From: Oopsacas minuta
Taxonomy: Eukaryota; Porifera; Hexactinellida; Lyssacinosida; Leucopsacidae
Assembly: GCA_024704765.1 (NCBI GenBank)
Contig: JAKMXF010000177.1
Span: 310,001 to 374,000 of the forward strand
DNA: 64,000 bases
Direction: 5' to 3'
Part shown: piece by piece, positions 1-10,653 of the stretch
Layout: the number at the start of each line of letters is the position of its first letter
How positions within the stretch are numbered: the first letter of the stretch is position 1
Notes under the pieces: model-generated
Database searches by the model: none
The model's input: the letters and a program-made list of their open reading frames with translations, nothing else
What the model was told of the DNA's origin: nothing
Program-made: the position numbers and the translations under genes

Positions 1-739
1 GTGGTAGTAAGGAGTTTAGAAACTCAGTTGGATATTGAACAGCATAATTCTGATCCACTACGGTGTCTATTGATTTGTAGGTGATATGTAGGTGATGTTA
101 TCACCTACTCCGAAAAATGCATTGATTTCTATGGGCGAGTTGTAAAATTCACATATCTTGTCCAAAAATGGTTCGATTCGAAAAATAATTCTTATTTGTA
201 GGAAAAGTTGAGTACTATTTAGTCGACACACAAAATTTGGTTCTAATCAGCCTAGGCATCTCTGAAAAAACGCGCGGATATACACATACACATACACTTT
301 GTTTATATATATATAGATTGTCATGATGAAATCCCAACATTTCTGAGTTATCTCACAGGCCAGTGTGTATATTTTTTGTAGAGAAACAGTTTTAAATCAT
401 TTGGTAATTCAACATTTTGAACATAGATTAATAATTAACGTTCTATATGGTTTCAAAGATTAAGCATTTGTTGATACATACTTACCAATTAGGCTAACGT
501 CATTTCGCTCTGAAAATTTCACAAATGTTGCTTTTGGAATCCTTACATATTAATAATACATTTATTCGGGTGAGAAAGTACCAATTTCATTTATTGGCGA
601 TTAAAGAATTTCCAATCAAAGTATATCACTTCCCTTTATCCCAGGTCAAAAGTAGTGATCAGGCCTTACCATTAGTAGGCTACGGAATATCAAATAATTG
701 TAATACAAAGGTTAACTTGTTCTTGACTTACAGTAAAGT
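1..739. other. AT-rich stretch without a recognised gene
   Basis: I see no convincing gene here. A short dispersed repeat lies at 659-683. A minus-strand GTAAGT donor near 487 follows about 20 open codons, which could be a small exon, but there is too little to support one. A (TA)n run sits near 305-316. Confidence 0.5.
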
Positions 740-1085
740 CCAGGGATGACACATTTTCCCAATTAACAATTATAACTCTATAATCGATACTAGTTAGTGT
801 TATTGTCAAAATAAGATAGCCAATTTGTAATATATACCCGACTTCCCATAACTTTATAATATACTTTGAGATGATCTCCAAAACTATTGCGTATTGCGAA
901 AAATTATCATACGTGGGCATATTTACGATCACGTTAAATTGGTAAGAGATATTATATCAAAGTATATTATAACTTACAAGGGTATGAGAATTCGTGAATA
1001 TATTACAAATTAGCTAAACTCATTTGATATAATCAAGACTATTATCGAGTTATAAGTGTATATTGAGAAAAAGTGTTATCCCTGG
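740..1085. mobile_element. 346 bp MITE with long terminal inverted repeats
   Basis: The left end reads CCAGGGATGACACATTTTCC and the right end is its imperfect reverse complement (CCAGGGATAACACTTTTTCT). The match continues inward for about 45 bp. A second internal inverted pair lies at about 849-872 and 954-980. There is no coding capacity. I could not find a clear target-site duplication, so the parent superfamily is open; the CCAGGG start resembles hAT-type ends. Confidence 0.65.
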
Positions 1086-1526
1086 TCTCTATCGTAGTCA
1101 AAAACGAGCCAACTTTTGTAATACAATTATTGATATTGTTATTTTGCATAAAGTATCGATAGATCATATACTCACTTTGAAATGAAAGATGATAAATTTA
1201 AAGTACGTTCTACAAGGCATCAAATAATGGCATAATATAACAATAAATGCTTACTTGACAAATAATTCCACACATTCCTGAATATTGAGCATATAATTAT
1301 TGATAATTTGTTGTTCTAAAACTGTGCAATACATCAAGGGGTAATAAATAAGGCTATATATTTGGTAATATTTGAAATTTATTATTCAACATGATTTGGC
1401 GGCAGGTATAACCTATTTTAGTAGGCCATGAATACATGTATTCGTGCCAAATACACAGTTTCTGTGATATCGAAATCAAATGGAATTTGTTCAATTGGGG
1501 TTACTTATCCTTTGTTCAGTTACTGT

Positions 1527-1553
1527 CAGGCCTTATACATAGTAGGTTATGAC
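1527..1553 (+). repeat. Short dispersed repeat (AGGCCTTA..TAGTAGG family)
   Basis: The motif AGGCCTTA followed by 6-8 bases and TAGTAGG(C/T)TA appears here and at 659-683, 26385-26409 and 51233-51257, each time near other repeats. It is probably the end of a mobile element family. At 26385 it abuts the right end of the Ginger1 composite. Confidence 0.5.
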
Positions 1554-2163
1554 CATGTGTTATAATTCGATATGATATGATTGGTATTGAGTGTGGAGTA
1601 AGATTTTACAAGTCCAATTTTAGGGGAGCGGCATTCATCTACATACCAAGCTTAACAATTATACTCAAGAAGCGAAATCTCAGAATGATTCTGTTTGATT
1701 GTTAGAATATACTAACTTTTTAGTAGAAACGACTGTATTCCGGTAATGAAATGATTAAATGCATAGTTCGCATTCAAAAATCATTAAGAAAGTAATTAGC
1801 TAATGAATTTTTCCCAGAAAAAGGAAATATTGCTTAATACTATGAAAATTACCATAAACATCAAAACTAAGGCACAAAAATCAGAGTTCACGTAATAAAT
1901 ATGTTACACCAATGAAACTCTGGAAGCTGTTAACAAATTGGTAATTGAAAGCTAATAATTGACAATTTTCATAAGATATATAGGGTAGTTTAGGTAAAAT
2001 AATAAGTTTCACGAGGGGGCCATTGGTCGAGTGTTAATAGAATGACCCTGTTATGGTTTAAGAATGGCGATAATGTGATTTTTCGAATACAAAAGGTGAA
2101 AATTAATAAATAATTTTGTTAAATGCGTAAATTTAGTTCAAACTGGATCCCAGTATTGTCACA

Positions 2164-2190
2164 TATACACTACAAAGCTTGTAGTGTATA
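2164..2190. repeat. Perfect 12 bp palindrome with 3 bp loop
   Basis: TATACACTACAA is followed by a 3-base loop and its exact reverse complement. It could form a small hairpin or cruciform. No neighbouring gene suggests a terminator or regulatory role. Confidence 0.6.
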
Positions 2191-2589
2191 CCTAGGCTGC
2201 AAACAGGACTACTGCTTCACTGTAATGTCAAATCAATTTAAGGCATAAAAGAATAGTATATACGGTACATAATTGTAAATACGGTATGGTGGCGAAAAAG
2301 AGAATCAGTATCTTCAGTGATACAGTACGAAATCTTAGGCCAATTTCTAAAACAACTCGTAAATTTTCGGAGATCAGTACAACCTTAGTGGAGCTTGAGG
2401 CCCTTACCTAACCCACAGATTAGCTCTGATGCGCATATGAGTTTTTCCGGACAAATCTCGTGGTAGTGCAAAAAATCAAGAGATATAGATAGATTAGATT
2501 TGTTGCTAGTATTGCATAATGATGTTTAGTATCACATCAAATGGATTCACTGTAAAATATTGAATGGCAACCAAATAAAAGAATATTAC

Positions 2590-2997
2590 TTTTGGTAAGT
2601 GTTGTACTGTAGCATGGTGTAGAGCCGTACGACAGTCGCTATCTTTCTGATATATATCACAACCCTTGCTTATTAAATACTTTACAATCCGCAATCGTCC
2701 CAATTGACAAGCCCAATGAAGAGGGGATTTACTGTCAAAGTCTAGGATATATATATTTGATCCAGATTGCAAGAGTAATTCAAAACAAACAAATGAACCA
2801 ACAAAAATGGAGTATATGAGGGGGGTTCTACCGCATTCGTCCAAAACATCAATATCGTAAGAATTACTAGTCAGCAACTGCCTAAGACTGGGGAGATCTT
2901 GAGAAATAACGGCATCATGTAAGGGAGAAGTATTCTGTTCAAGAGAAAATAAGTTAGAGATTGATCTGTGAGAGGAGTTTGTGGCCGTAAATGACAT
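2590..2997 (-). CDS. Ankyrin-repeat protein, first coding exon
   Basis: The open frame encodes 136 residues before a GTAATA splice donor at 2589, in phase 0. Residues from about 22 onward form four consecutive ankyrin repeats. Typical helix starts are visible: SPLHDAV, RTPLIYSI, KSPLHWACQLGRLRIVKYLI and RTALHHA. Ankyrin repeats are protein-binding scaffolds, so a partner or cellular site cannot be inferred. I prefer the Met at 2997. An upstream in-frame Met at 3060 lies in a CA/CATA-rich tract that would add an implausible Cys/Val-rich leader. The last repeat stops mid-unit, so the protein must continue in later exons that I could not place. No lesion is present, which suggests a host gene. 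The spacing resembles inversin/ANKRD55-type proteins, but the family assignment is not secure. Confidence 0.75.
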
Positions 2998-3097
2998 GAC
3001 TAAATGAAGAACAAAGGTAATGTAGATAACAATTATGTGGGAGCACACACATACACACATATTAAATGCGCTTTGTATTTAATATAAGACCGTTGTT

Positions 3098-3202
3098 AGG
3101 ACGGGAGGCGGAAGGTGCCAAATAGCTGTCAGGCCATTTGGCTTGATCTATTGTAAAGTGGTCAGGTCATAGTCTGACTGGCCTGACCATTTACCCCGTC
3201 CC
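3098..3202. repeat. Fold-back sequence around a TGGTCAGG hairpin
   Basis: GGACGGG near the left edge pairs with CCCGTCC near the right edge. Inside, TGGTCAGG pairs with CCTGACCA across a roughly 15 base loop. It is markedly more GC-rich than its surroundings. It could be a decayed MITE or a structured RNA. There is no coding sequence. Confidence 0.45.
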
Positions 3203-3890
3203 TGTTTAGTTAATTTAGTTGGAAACATGTTTCAGCTCCAGTGCACGCATTTCATTCGGCTACCACAACAATATAGTCATTATGTCGTCATTATTCTATC
3301 TTTTAATCAATGTAATTTAGCTTAAGTGTGTATAAACATAAACTAGCTAATAGTACAATAGAAAAATTTTCTGCGTATTCTATATTCAAATATCAAATTT
3401 GACTATAGTCATTTCCTAAAATTTTTATGAATTAACCCATTTTCCGCTGATACGTAACAAAATAATGAAATAATAATAATGAACATCCAGCCCGAATTGA
3501 TGCTCAAGTGGATCTCTTATGGAGCTGAGACAAGAATTAAATTGACAGTGGACTTAATAAAATACATGCCGAAGTGAGCTGAGGAATTTTTATATACGCG
3601 AAGAGCACATTCTAAGGTACATTTTAGCATATATAAAAAGGATATCGGACTTTTCGATTTTAAGATATACCTATGCATAAGTGTTTGTGCCACTTAGTGA
3701 TGTTAAAAGAATCTCATTGTATATTAATAGTCTATCGGAAAGATAATTCGCAAAGTAACCGATTAATAGAGTATAATCGGTGAATTGATAGTACTCTCTT
3801 GTAATTTGATTTATCAAATAGAAAAAAATTAGATAAAAGAATGACTAATAATGAGGAAATCCTAAAATCTTTTAATATATTTTTACTTTA
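3203..3890. other. AT-rich intergenic stretch
   Basis: I see no gene or clear repeat. Sequence is A/T-rich with stops in all frames at short intervals. Confidence 0.4.
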
Positions 3891-3904
3891 TCTCTTGCTT
3901 CTTG

Positions 3905-4065
3905 AAATATTACTTTAAGATCATAAGCTATCAACCAAGTTTTCACTCAAACGTGATCCCAACTTCGTAACAAATAGTCCTGCCGCCGAGAAAATCCGTT
4001 CTGCCTCAATCCTTGTGGGAAGAATTGTATTCAGTACTTCCTCCATAGAAGAAATATTTTTAGAT
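3905..4065 (-). pseudogene. hAT transposase, C-terminal dimerisation domain relic
   Basis: Minus-strand translation gives the hallmark of the hAT dimerisation region: Pro-Thr-x-x-Glu-Ala-Glu-Arg-Ile-Phe-Ser-Ala-Ala-Gly, then a basic-hydrophobic segment ending in SRLSENLVDSL. A premature TGA follows. The next conserved block (DLKVIFQEA) is shifted by one base, so the copy is dead. No hAT ends or 8 bp duplication were found nearby and the rest of the transposase is missing. The family call rests on this motif, which is very characteristic. Confidence 0.75.
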
Positions 4066-4083
4066 TTGTCCTCCAGTGACTTC

Positions 4084-4129
4084 AAATAAGGCCATTTCCT
4101 TTATCAAAGTAAAGAAAATGGCCTTATTT
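4084..4129. repeat. 14 bp perfect inverted repeat
   Basis: AAATAAGGCCATTT is followed after 18 bases by its exact reverse complement. It lies between the hAT relic and the RAG1-like relic. It may be a MITE end or a replication/repair product. Confidence 0.5.
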
Positions 4130-4526
4130 AAAGCCAAGGGAAGCAAATCCAAAAATATTTCTTCTGTAGGAATGCAAAATTTTTCTTCGGGGTTCTTAGA
4201 TAAGTTGTAGACTTTCGATTGTATTAAACCAAAGTGGTTTAAAATGGGAGTTAGTAAAGAATAGGTATTCTATCACCAGATAATCACATGCAATGCATTA
4301 TTCGCGAATAGGTTATCGTATCCGAATCGAATGGGAGAATCAAATTTCTTCTATGGCTTCTAGATTTCTGGATATGACATCATCACATATTATGATGACG
4401 TCACATTTAAAAATTATTTACTAAAACTCAGAAAAATACACTTCATAAGAAAAATCTCCTACTCTGTATATATACATACTATTACCCTGTAAAGTATTTG
4501 GATAATAGTGATATAGATTTAACATT

Positions 4527-5230
4527 TTAATGAATATATGAATTAATTATAAGTGAATCAACAATTTCGTCTATGGAAGAATCTAGTAGTCTATTTTCGG
4601 TATTATCCCTACAACACTTCACTTTTTTTGTGTGGCCGTGTTCCCCACACCTTTCACAAACTAAACTTGAACGAAATTGATTCAATACAGGGTCACTTTC
4701 AGGCGCCAGTCTCACGAAAATGTTCATTGCATTATAATCAAATGAAGACTTCCTTGCAAGAATCTCCCTATACTTTCTTAGTAACTTGTTGCATGCCTCT
4801 GATCCCTCTTTCAAAATTTCTTCTGAGTGAGTTAATACCCAGTGAAATGTTGGGGTAATGCTCGCCCAAGGTAATGAATCAACGATCATGAGATATGTAT
4901 CGGTACATAGATCACCAAATACCCCGGTGTTAATGATCCCGTCTGAATTGATTATTCGAAGAATAGCTGCCAAGTGCATATGTAGTTTTGAGTGTTTCTT
5001 TGTGTTCTGTTTCAACAACTGACAATACACACTCAATGTATTTCGAATCACAGGAAAATGTTCGACGAGCTACACTACCAGTAGAGTTAGTACCTCCACT
5101 GCATTCGGCTGATCTATCCTCATTCCTGTCTTTCCTTCAATCAGATTTCTGACAAATATCATCGAATTTTTTATCGCCATAGATGTCGGTGACCATGTAC
5201 ATTTTCCACAATTCAAATGATAAATTAGTA
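4527..5230 (-). pseudogene. RAG1/Transib-like transposase, C-terminal half, with zinc knuckle
   Basis: In 5'-3' order on the minus strand: (1) a block ending GMRIDQPN; (2) after a frameshift, GGTNSTGSVARRTF, which matches the Asn-Thr-Gly-x-x-Ala-Arg segment of Transib/RAG1 catalytic cores; (3) after another shift, a 174-codon frame. That frame contains LPWASITPTFHWVLTHSEEI and then EGSEACNKLLRKYREILARK, where Transib and RAG1 carry the third catalytic Glu. A C-terminal Cys-rich module CX2CX3GHX5C follows. As I recall them, RAG1-like transposases of ProtoRAG type have a comparable zinc-binding tail. The first two catalytic Asp regions are not present. Relative to RAG1 about eight residues are missing just before the Glu. 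Dead copy: two frameshifts and an N-terminal truncation. I saw no CACAGTG-like terminal heptamer. Confidence 0.65.
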
Positions 5231-5269
5231 GATTGAACCACTTGAAAATGCCAGTGTACGAGTGTAACG

Positions 5270-6110
5270 GAGATACTGGAAGGATGTTTATTGTTGAGGT
5301 TGGTTAACGTGTTATATTACAACGTTGGTTTGAAGGAAGTGAGAAAACGAATCGCTGTTTTCTATTTCGCCGAAAAGTTGAACTGCATCAGTAGTGTGCC
5401 TGTTACTCTATTTTGCTGCAAGACCATCGGAAGCAACAGATACTAAAGAGAGTCGTCAACTTATTACACGACATTGTCTAGCCTTGCTAAAGGCTAAAGT
5501 ATACAGGTCTGATTCCTGTACAGGCCCTTGAAGTTTATTTGTGTCCGCGGCTTCTAGATGCAGTGGCAATGGAGGAAATACCTTATGAATGTCATGCTAG
5601 TATATATTTAGATGCACTGAGAGCAATGAAAAGGGTAAAAGATAAATGCCTGGAGAAAATTCGTGAATTGGGCTGGATGGAAAGTATTCGTGTATTCATG
5701 GATGCTTGGACGCTACTTCTTTGCCTTGGTTTTTACACTCGCATGTACTATCTGATTACTACAGATAATATTTTCACCATTATGTGTCAATTTATGATAC
5801 TGGAGCTGATATCAGTTCAGAACAAAGTGGTGAGATGTTTCATTCTCATTTGCAGAGGATGTGGAATTTAAGATTCAAAAAAGAGAAAATAACCAAGCAT
5901 CATATCCTCTAAGTTTAATCAACTGTATTGCGACCTATAACTACTATCTCAATTGGGATGATGCTATTGCGAATCACAAAAGAATTAAGTAGTTTGGGAA
6001 ACACACAAACAACTCATGAGGAGGCCAAGTTGATGGGCAATATTAACACCGAAGAAGATGATAAGTTTCAACCTCACTATTGGAAAACAGATAAATGTGA
6101 TAAGGATTAG
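5270..6110 (+). pseudogene. Unidentified decayed coding sequence
   Basis: Long open stretches follow one another on the plus strand with frame changes near 5410, 5525, 5800 and 5905. The first, from 5271, has about 61 codons with VLYYNVGLKEVRKRIAVFYF. The next reads ESRQLITRHCLALLKAKVYR. The longest, 5539-5871, includes YLDALRAMKRVKDKCLEKIR and LGWMESIRVFMDAW. Then come GEMFHSHLQRMWNLRFKK and YNYYLNWDDAIANHKRIK. The composition is protein-like throughout, so this was a gene of at least 230 residues. I do not recognise the family. Its position between two transposase relics suggests transposon origin, but that is inference. Confidence 0.45.
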
Positions 6111-6591
6111 TATATACCCAACAAAATTGTAGCCAAGTATCGAGATTGAGCTTATTTTGCATATATGGGTTTACATACGCTTATAAATAGTATATACAAT
6201 TATATATATATGTTACAGTAATTGTCTGGTTTCAGGAAATTCCTGAATTCCCGAAATTTCAGTATATTCATGAATTTACTAAATTACTGGGGAAAATCAT
6301 GGATTTCCCAAAAGGCCAGGAAATTCATGAATTTCCTTACAAGTGTATAAAGACATTAATAGTAGGAATTCACACAAAGTCAGAAAAGTATTATTTATTT
6401 ATTCTAATACATATATAATAAATGAGACAATAAGGATTAGCTTTTATACGTGTATGCAACTATCATGATAAAAACACATATCTTAGGATAGAAGTAATGA
6501 ACTGAAATAATAATTAAAACACATACACGCATAGTAATCAAACTATAATAATGAGTCAATGTACCCATTGATAATTACTTAATAGAACAGT

Positions 6592-9200
6592 TTAGGCTAC
6601 TCTGACACCCGAAATTGCACTGTAAAGTAGCTTATAGCATTTGCATCTATTGGTCTGGCATTTCTTGGAACCTTGACAGTTGCATTTAGTGAAGCCTTGA
6701 CCTCCTGTTGCAGATTCTGCAAACTGATTACGGGAATATAAACCTTTTAGGATTCCTGATTTCACTGCAATATTGTACTGATCTCTCTCATCCCTGTACA
6801 AAATGACTCCTTGAATGTTCCTGGGGTCTCCTCTTCCACGATCTACAGAGGGGATGGGAACAGCTACATTATCACCAGGGCATCCAGGTTTGAATTGGAT
6901 GTGGCAGCGCTGTACCATCCTCTCTGCTTGTGATAATTTCGAGGCACTGGCCTCTATCCTCCTTCTCTTGATCTCCTTCTTGTGCTCTTCCACAACTCCA
7001 GCTGGAGATGTTTCATCAGTTACTAGGTGAGGAGAGTGAAGGGGATGCAGGTATGACAGCTCAGGAGAGGCTGGTTGTTGAGATGATGGCGGGTCATCAG
7101 ATGACTCAGAGGAGGCTGGATGGTGGTCAGTAGAAAGCCCAGGGGAGGTTGGTGGCTGAGATGATGCAGGTGCAGTTATTAGAGCAATCAGATCATCCTC
7201 AGATTGCATTCTCTCAATGATCTCTTGTGGTAATTAAGAGGATGTTAATCCAGTATGTGCGTCACACCCAAACAAAGCAGAGTATGGGGAGCACTTAATC
7301 GCTGCATGATAGACTGTATTCTTCCGAAATTGAACAAACTTAATCCCAAAGTTTCAATCTTGTGTTCTTTTCAGAGATCCAGGCAACAAACATATCCTTG
7401 ATGTCACCATTGGCTCTCTCAACAGATCCTTGGCTCTGTGGATACCTGGGATTTCCATGAACAATTGTGGAGATCTTGCCACGTGTCTTTCAGTTCTGAG
7501 ATGACATGGGAAACAAACTCAGTGCCATTGTCAGTCTGAAGAATTCCAGGGGCCTTATTAACTAAAATTCTAAGAATTATTCTTAACTTAATTCTAAGTG
7601 TATTTCTAAGAATAATTCTAAGAATTCATGAAATATTCTTAGTTTTCGTTAAGAATTCTTAACTTGGCTATACTTAACGGATTCTTAGAATAATTCTTAG
7701 AATTAAGCAATTCTAAGAAAAATTCTTAGAATTGGGTAATTCTACTTGATTGATTCTTGCTATTGATTAATAAAATTTATGCCAATTCATTCGACTTCAA
7801 TCGCTTTTTGAGAAGATATGCGCATAGTAGAAAATAATATCCTTCTACTTGTATACTTCATTTATCATTAATGAGATAATTGCCCCACCCAATAGCGGGT
7901 ATTACAACATGTGGATATGATAATCAAACATATTGTCTTAAGCGATGAACAATCTTCTTTGTAAATAAATGCGTATTGATTATGATTTCATAGAAAAGTA
8001 AAATAAAGTATAAGTTAAGTGTCCTCTTTACCTCACTAAATATTTTTCTTAGAATACGACTCAATTCTTAGAATTATTCTAAGAATTGAGTCGTATTCTA
8101 AGAATTTGACTTAAATTAAGCAAAATTCTAAGAATTTGACTTAAGAATTTTAGTTAATACCACTTTTATAAATTCTAAGAATAAGACTTAAGTGTTGGGA
8201 AATTCTAAGAATTTGACTTAAAGTTAAGCAAAATTCTAAGAATTTGACTTAAGAATTTTAGTTAATAAGGCCCCAGGTGCCCCCAGGAGTAGAAATATGT
8301 CCATTAGATGATAAGTCATCTCACTAGCTCTTTTAGAAGATAGAGCTCGTATTACGCAAAATTTAGTCAGATGGTCCTGGTAAACCATAATCCACTTATG
8401 CCTATCAGATTTCAAGGACTGCATGTCAATCAAATCTACCTAACCCCTGGAGGCCTTTGTCAAAATAGGATTGACAACAACCCCTTTTGTCAGTGGACGT
8501 GTCCTCTTCTTCTGGCATTCCTCGCAGTGAGATTGGTAGAACTCTACAGCTTTGTAGGTCATGTTGACATACTTCTTGCTCAATTCCTTCAGCATTCTGT
8601 CCTGCTCTCCATGTCCAGTTGCTGTGTGGGCTCTCCTGAGGACATCATATGAGTCCTCAATTGTAGAGTAGTATAATTGGGTGTCAGTGTGAGCTTTAAG
8701 TTTTCGGATCAGCTTCTCAACATCGCCACACTGTAGAATTTCATTACTGTTAGAAAATGAATAAATAAAGATTATATAGTCAAAAGGGGATAAAATATTG
8801 TAAAATTACAATAATGCAATCTACAATAATTTTAGATTACAAAAAAGTATATAAATTAAAATATTACAGAATCGTTGCAAAAATGAAAGGAAATAATGTG
8901 AAATTCGGAGGTGTATCAAACACTATAAACAGGATGAAATTATCACAGAAATTAAATTAATTGAATTTAGAAGTCTGGAATATAGTGAAATATATACATG
9001 GTGGTTGGTTATATACATTAAAAATTACTTACTAGTCAACAGGTAAATTCCTTCCTAGTTTTGTTTTTCTCCTTGTCAGCAGCTTCTCTGACTTCCTCCA
9101 GTAGCTTGTAGTAATCTGATTTAGACAATAGCAACTCCTTCCATCCCCAATGACTCAAGCATAGCATCTTTATATGATTGCTCAGACCTGTTCAGCCTGT
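6592..9200 (-). pseudogene. KRBA2-like integrase-type transposase
   Basis: DDE integrase that would cut and paste its element. Minus-strand order: an N-terminal exon (about 9200-9033, with QSYKDAMLES and YYKLLEEVREAADK) ending at GTAAGT; an intron to a CAG acceptor at about 8751; an H2C2 zinc-binding block (RRAHTATGHG...CEECQKKR); first catalytic Asp in VDLIDMQ; IMVYQDHLTKF; second Asp in LQTDNGTEF; Glu in PQSQGSVERANGDIK; FVQFRKNTVYHAAIK. The 205-codon tail (7209-6592) has PSVDRGRGDPRNIQGVILY and a Cys-rich end CNCQGSKKCQTNRCKC. D to E spacing is 35-36. Lesions: TAG before VDLIDMQ (CAG to TAG), frameshifts near 9125, 7485 and 7345, and the 722 bp insertion between catalytic residues one and two. 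The tail closely matches vertebrate KRBA2-type integrases as I recall them. Confidence 0.8.
7551..8272. mobile_element. 722 bp fold-back element with 5 bp target duplication
   Basis: The ends are perfect inverted repeats (GGCCTTATTAACTAAAATTC and complement). CCAGG is duplicated at 7546-7550 and 8273-8277. Removing element plus one copy restores the integrase frame at GAPGILQ, which proves the insertion. Both arms are packed with TTCTAAGAA/TTCTTAGAA units and contain a 49 bp palindrome at about 8053-8101. There is no coding sequence. A 5 bp duplication occurs in Transib among others, but the ends do not start CACWRTG, so the superfamily is unassigned. Confidence 0.85.
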
Positions 9201-9473
9201 GAATTATTTCCAGGTAATGCTAACATACTGGATTACCCAGGATTTGCACCCAAGACCCAAACAAGTGAAGCCAACAGAGATCCAATCACTTTCATTGTGT
9301 GAAGCCACCATTTGATATCGCATGTAGTTCACACATTTACTAAAAGTACCAGTAACCATCAGCAAATAGCTGTAGTGATGTTCCCAATAATCCAGAAAAT
9401 ACATGACTTTCCTGGAATTTTGGGTAATTTAGTAAATTCATGAATTTCATGAATTCACATAATTAGTGTAACA

Positions 9474-9479
9474 TATACG

Positions 9480-9517
<38 letters not shown>

Positions 9518-9904
9518 GTACATATATAACTGCAAAAAATTTATCACAATAATAAATCCAATAGCAACTATGATATTCATAAAAGGGGGGGGAACTAAGA
9601 AAACTATACATTTACCCAGATATAAATAGAATTTTCCCTATCGGTATTGGAAATCGTCGTTTCTGGGATTATATCATTATTTCTATAAATTCAGAATTTG
9701 GCGCTCTAATTGATTGTTTAATCGGATTGATTTACTGTTTCTAAATTACATCTATATATATTTTACACTTATACATTAGACATGCTTCGTATATTTTTAG
9801 AATAACTACAAGAGCGTCCTATAGACATATACTATAGTGTACATTGTGTGTAAATCCTATACATCAAGGTGTGTGGTAATAAGAATTTGTCCTAATCACA
9901 TCGA
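9474..9904. other. Simple-sequence and AT-rich stretch
   Basis: A (TA)n tract at about 9480-9518 borders the right end of the integrase element. A G-run lies at about 9586-9593. I see no gene. Confidence 0.5.
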
Positions 9905-10125
9905 TTGACCCTCCTTCGACGCGGCTAAGCGAACTGAGTCTGTCATGCCCATATCTACCCTCTATGCAAAATCTAAATGATCTTTAACATTAGTTTACTA
10001 GATCGGCTTCCGCGGTCTCTGAATTTTCTTGATATTTTTTATAAAATATTTCAGAAAAACAGAATGTTATCAGTTTTGTAATAATACGTAGCTATGCATT
10101 GATTCATTTACCATATGGTGTAGAT
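9905..10125 (+). repeat. Dispersed repeat R3, partial copy
   Basis: TTCGACGCGGCTAAGCG, the following AAATGATCTTTAACA block and ACGTAGCTATGCATTGATTC recur, partly inverted, in the fold-back pair at 53980-55335. It is noncoding and of unknown class. Confidence 0.55.
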
Positions 10126-10183
10126 CTCCGTAACTAGCCCAAATATTTCAGCTAAATTTTGAGAAATATCGTTTATTTGAATA

Positions 10184-10653
10184 ATGTGCAATCTCTATAA
10201 GTGGGATCTCAATAAATGGGGGACCTCTATAAGCGAGGCTATTTTGGTCCATCTCCATTCATTTCCATAGCAACGAACCTCTATCAGCGTTGAGTGGGGA
10301 ATGGTAGAAAATTTAGAAAATTATTCCTCACATCATTGAAAGTTACCTCTAAACTGGGAAATTCTAAGATAAATTTTTGAATACTGAATTTTTGTCCAAA
10401 GGTTGGAAAAAACACGTAGTGATGAATAGAAATCTTTGGGTTTCTATGAAGAATTTTCTGTGTTAACCAACACTTTAGAACATGTTAAAATACTCAAATA
10501 TCGGTGAAAGAAGGGTCGTTGGAGCATGTGGCGATACTTATTGACTCGAATATCTCTCGTTAGCGTAATTAACATTTGGAAATATAAATGGGAAATGGGG
10601 AGTAATCAGGAGATTCGCCGTTGCAACCTACCCCACTTATAGAGGTTCTACTG
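10184..10653. mobile_element. Pogo/Tigger-type MITE
   Basis: The right end is the reverse complement of CAGTAGAACCTCTATAAGTG and is followed by TA. The left end carries a degenerate version (CTCTATAAGTGGG), and a further CCTCTATAAGCG copy lies just inside. CAGT-starting ends with TA targets are typical of pogo-class MITEs. It has no coding sequence. Confidence 0.65.

Larger units (their letters stand above)
1086..2589. other. Region downstream of the ankyrin exon, no resolved gene
   Basis: If the ankyrin gene at 2590-2997 continues, its later exons should lie here on the minus strand. Several candidate splice signals occur (GTAAGC near 1251, GTGAGT near 1168, GTAAGG near 2416), each next to 15-25 open codons, but none shows an ankyrin signature I can defend. 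A short dispersed repeat copy lies at 1527-1553 and a perfect small palindrome at 2164-2190. Confidence 0.4.
6211..9473 (-). mobile_element. Ginger2-type integrase DNA transposon (KRBA2-like), complete but dead
   Basis: Both ends are visible. TGTTACAGTAATT at 6211-6223 is matched by AATTAGTGTAACA at 9461-9473. Further inside, ATTCATGAATTTACTAAATTAC near 6273-6294 is inverted near 9424-9446. TATA flanks both ends, fitting the 4 bp duplication of Ginger elements, though the flanks are TA-rich so this is weak. TGT..ACA ends also fit Gypsy-integrase-related transposons. The element carries one split integrase gene on the minus strand and a younger fold-back insertion at 7551-8272. Confidence 0.75.

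Noticed and set aside
2998-3060. Upstream Met at 3060 as the ankyrin protein start
   Set aside because: The added residues come from a CA/CATA-rich tract and include an unlikely Cys/Val run; the Met at 2997 precedes ordinary protein sequence.
5466-5530. tRNA-like T-arm string (CAGGTCTGATTCCTG) suggesting a tRNA gene
   Set aside because: No A box, anticodon stem or acceptor stem fits, and the stretch is part of a continuous decayed reading frame on the plus strand.
6815-7030. 71-codon plus-strand frame
   Set aside because: Shadow of the integrase tail on the opposite strand.
8053-8101. Heat-shock elements from the repeated TTCTAAGAA words
   Set aside because: The spacing is TTC-3-GAA, not the nGAAnnTTCn pattern, and the words are structural parts of the fold-back element.
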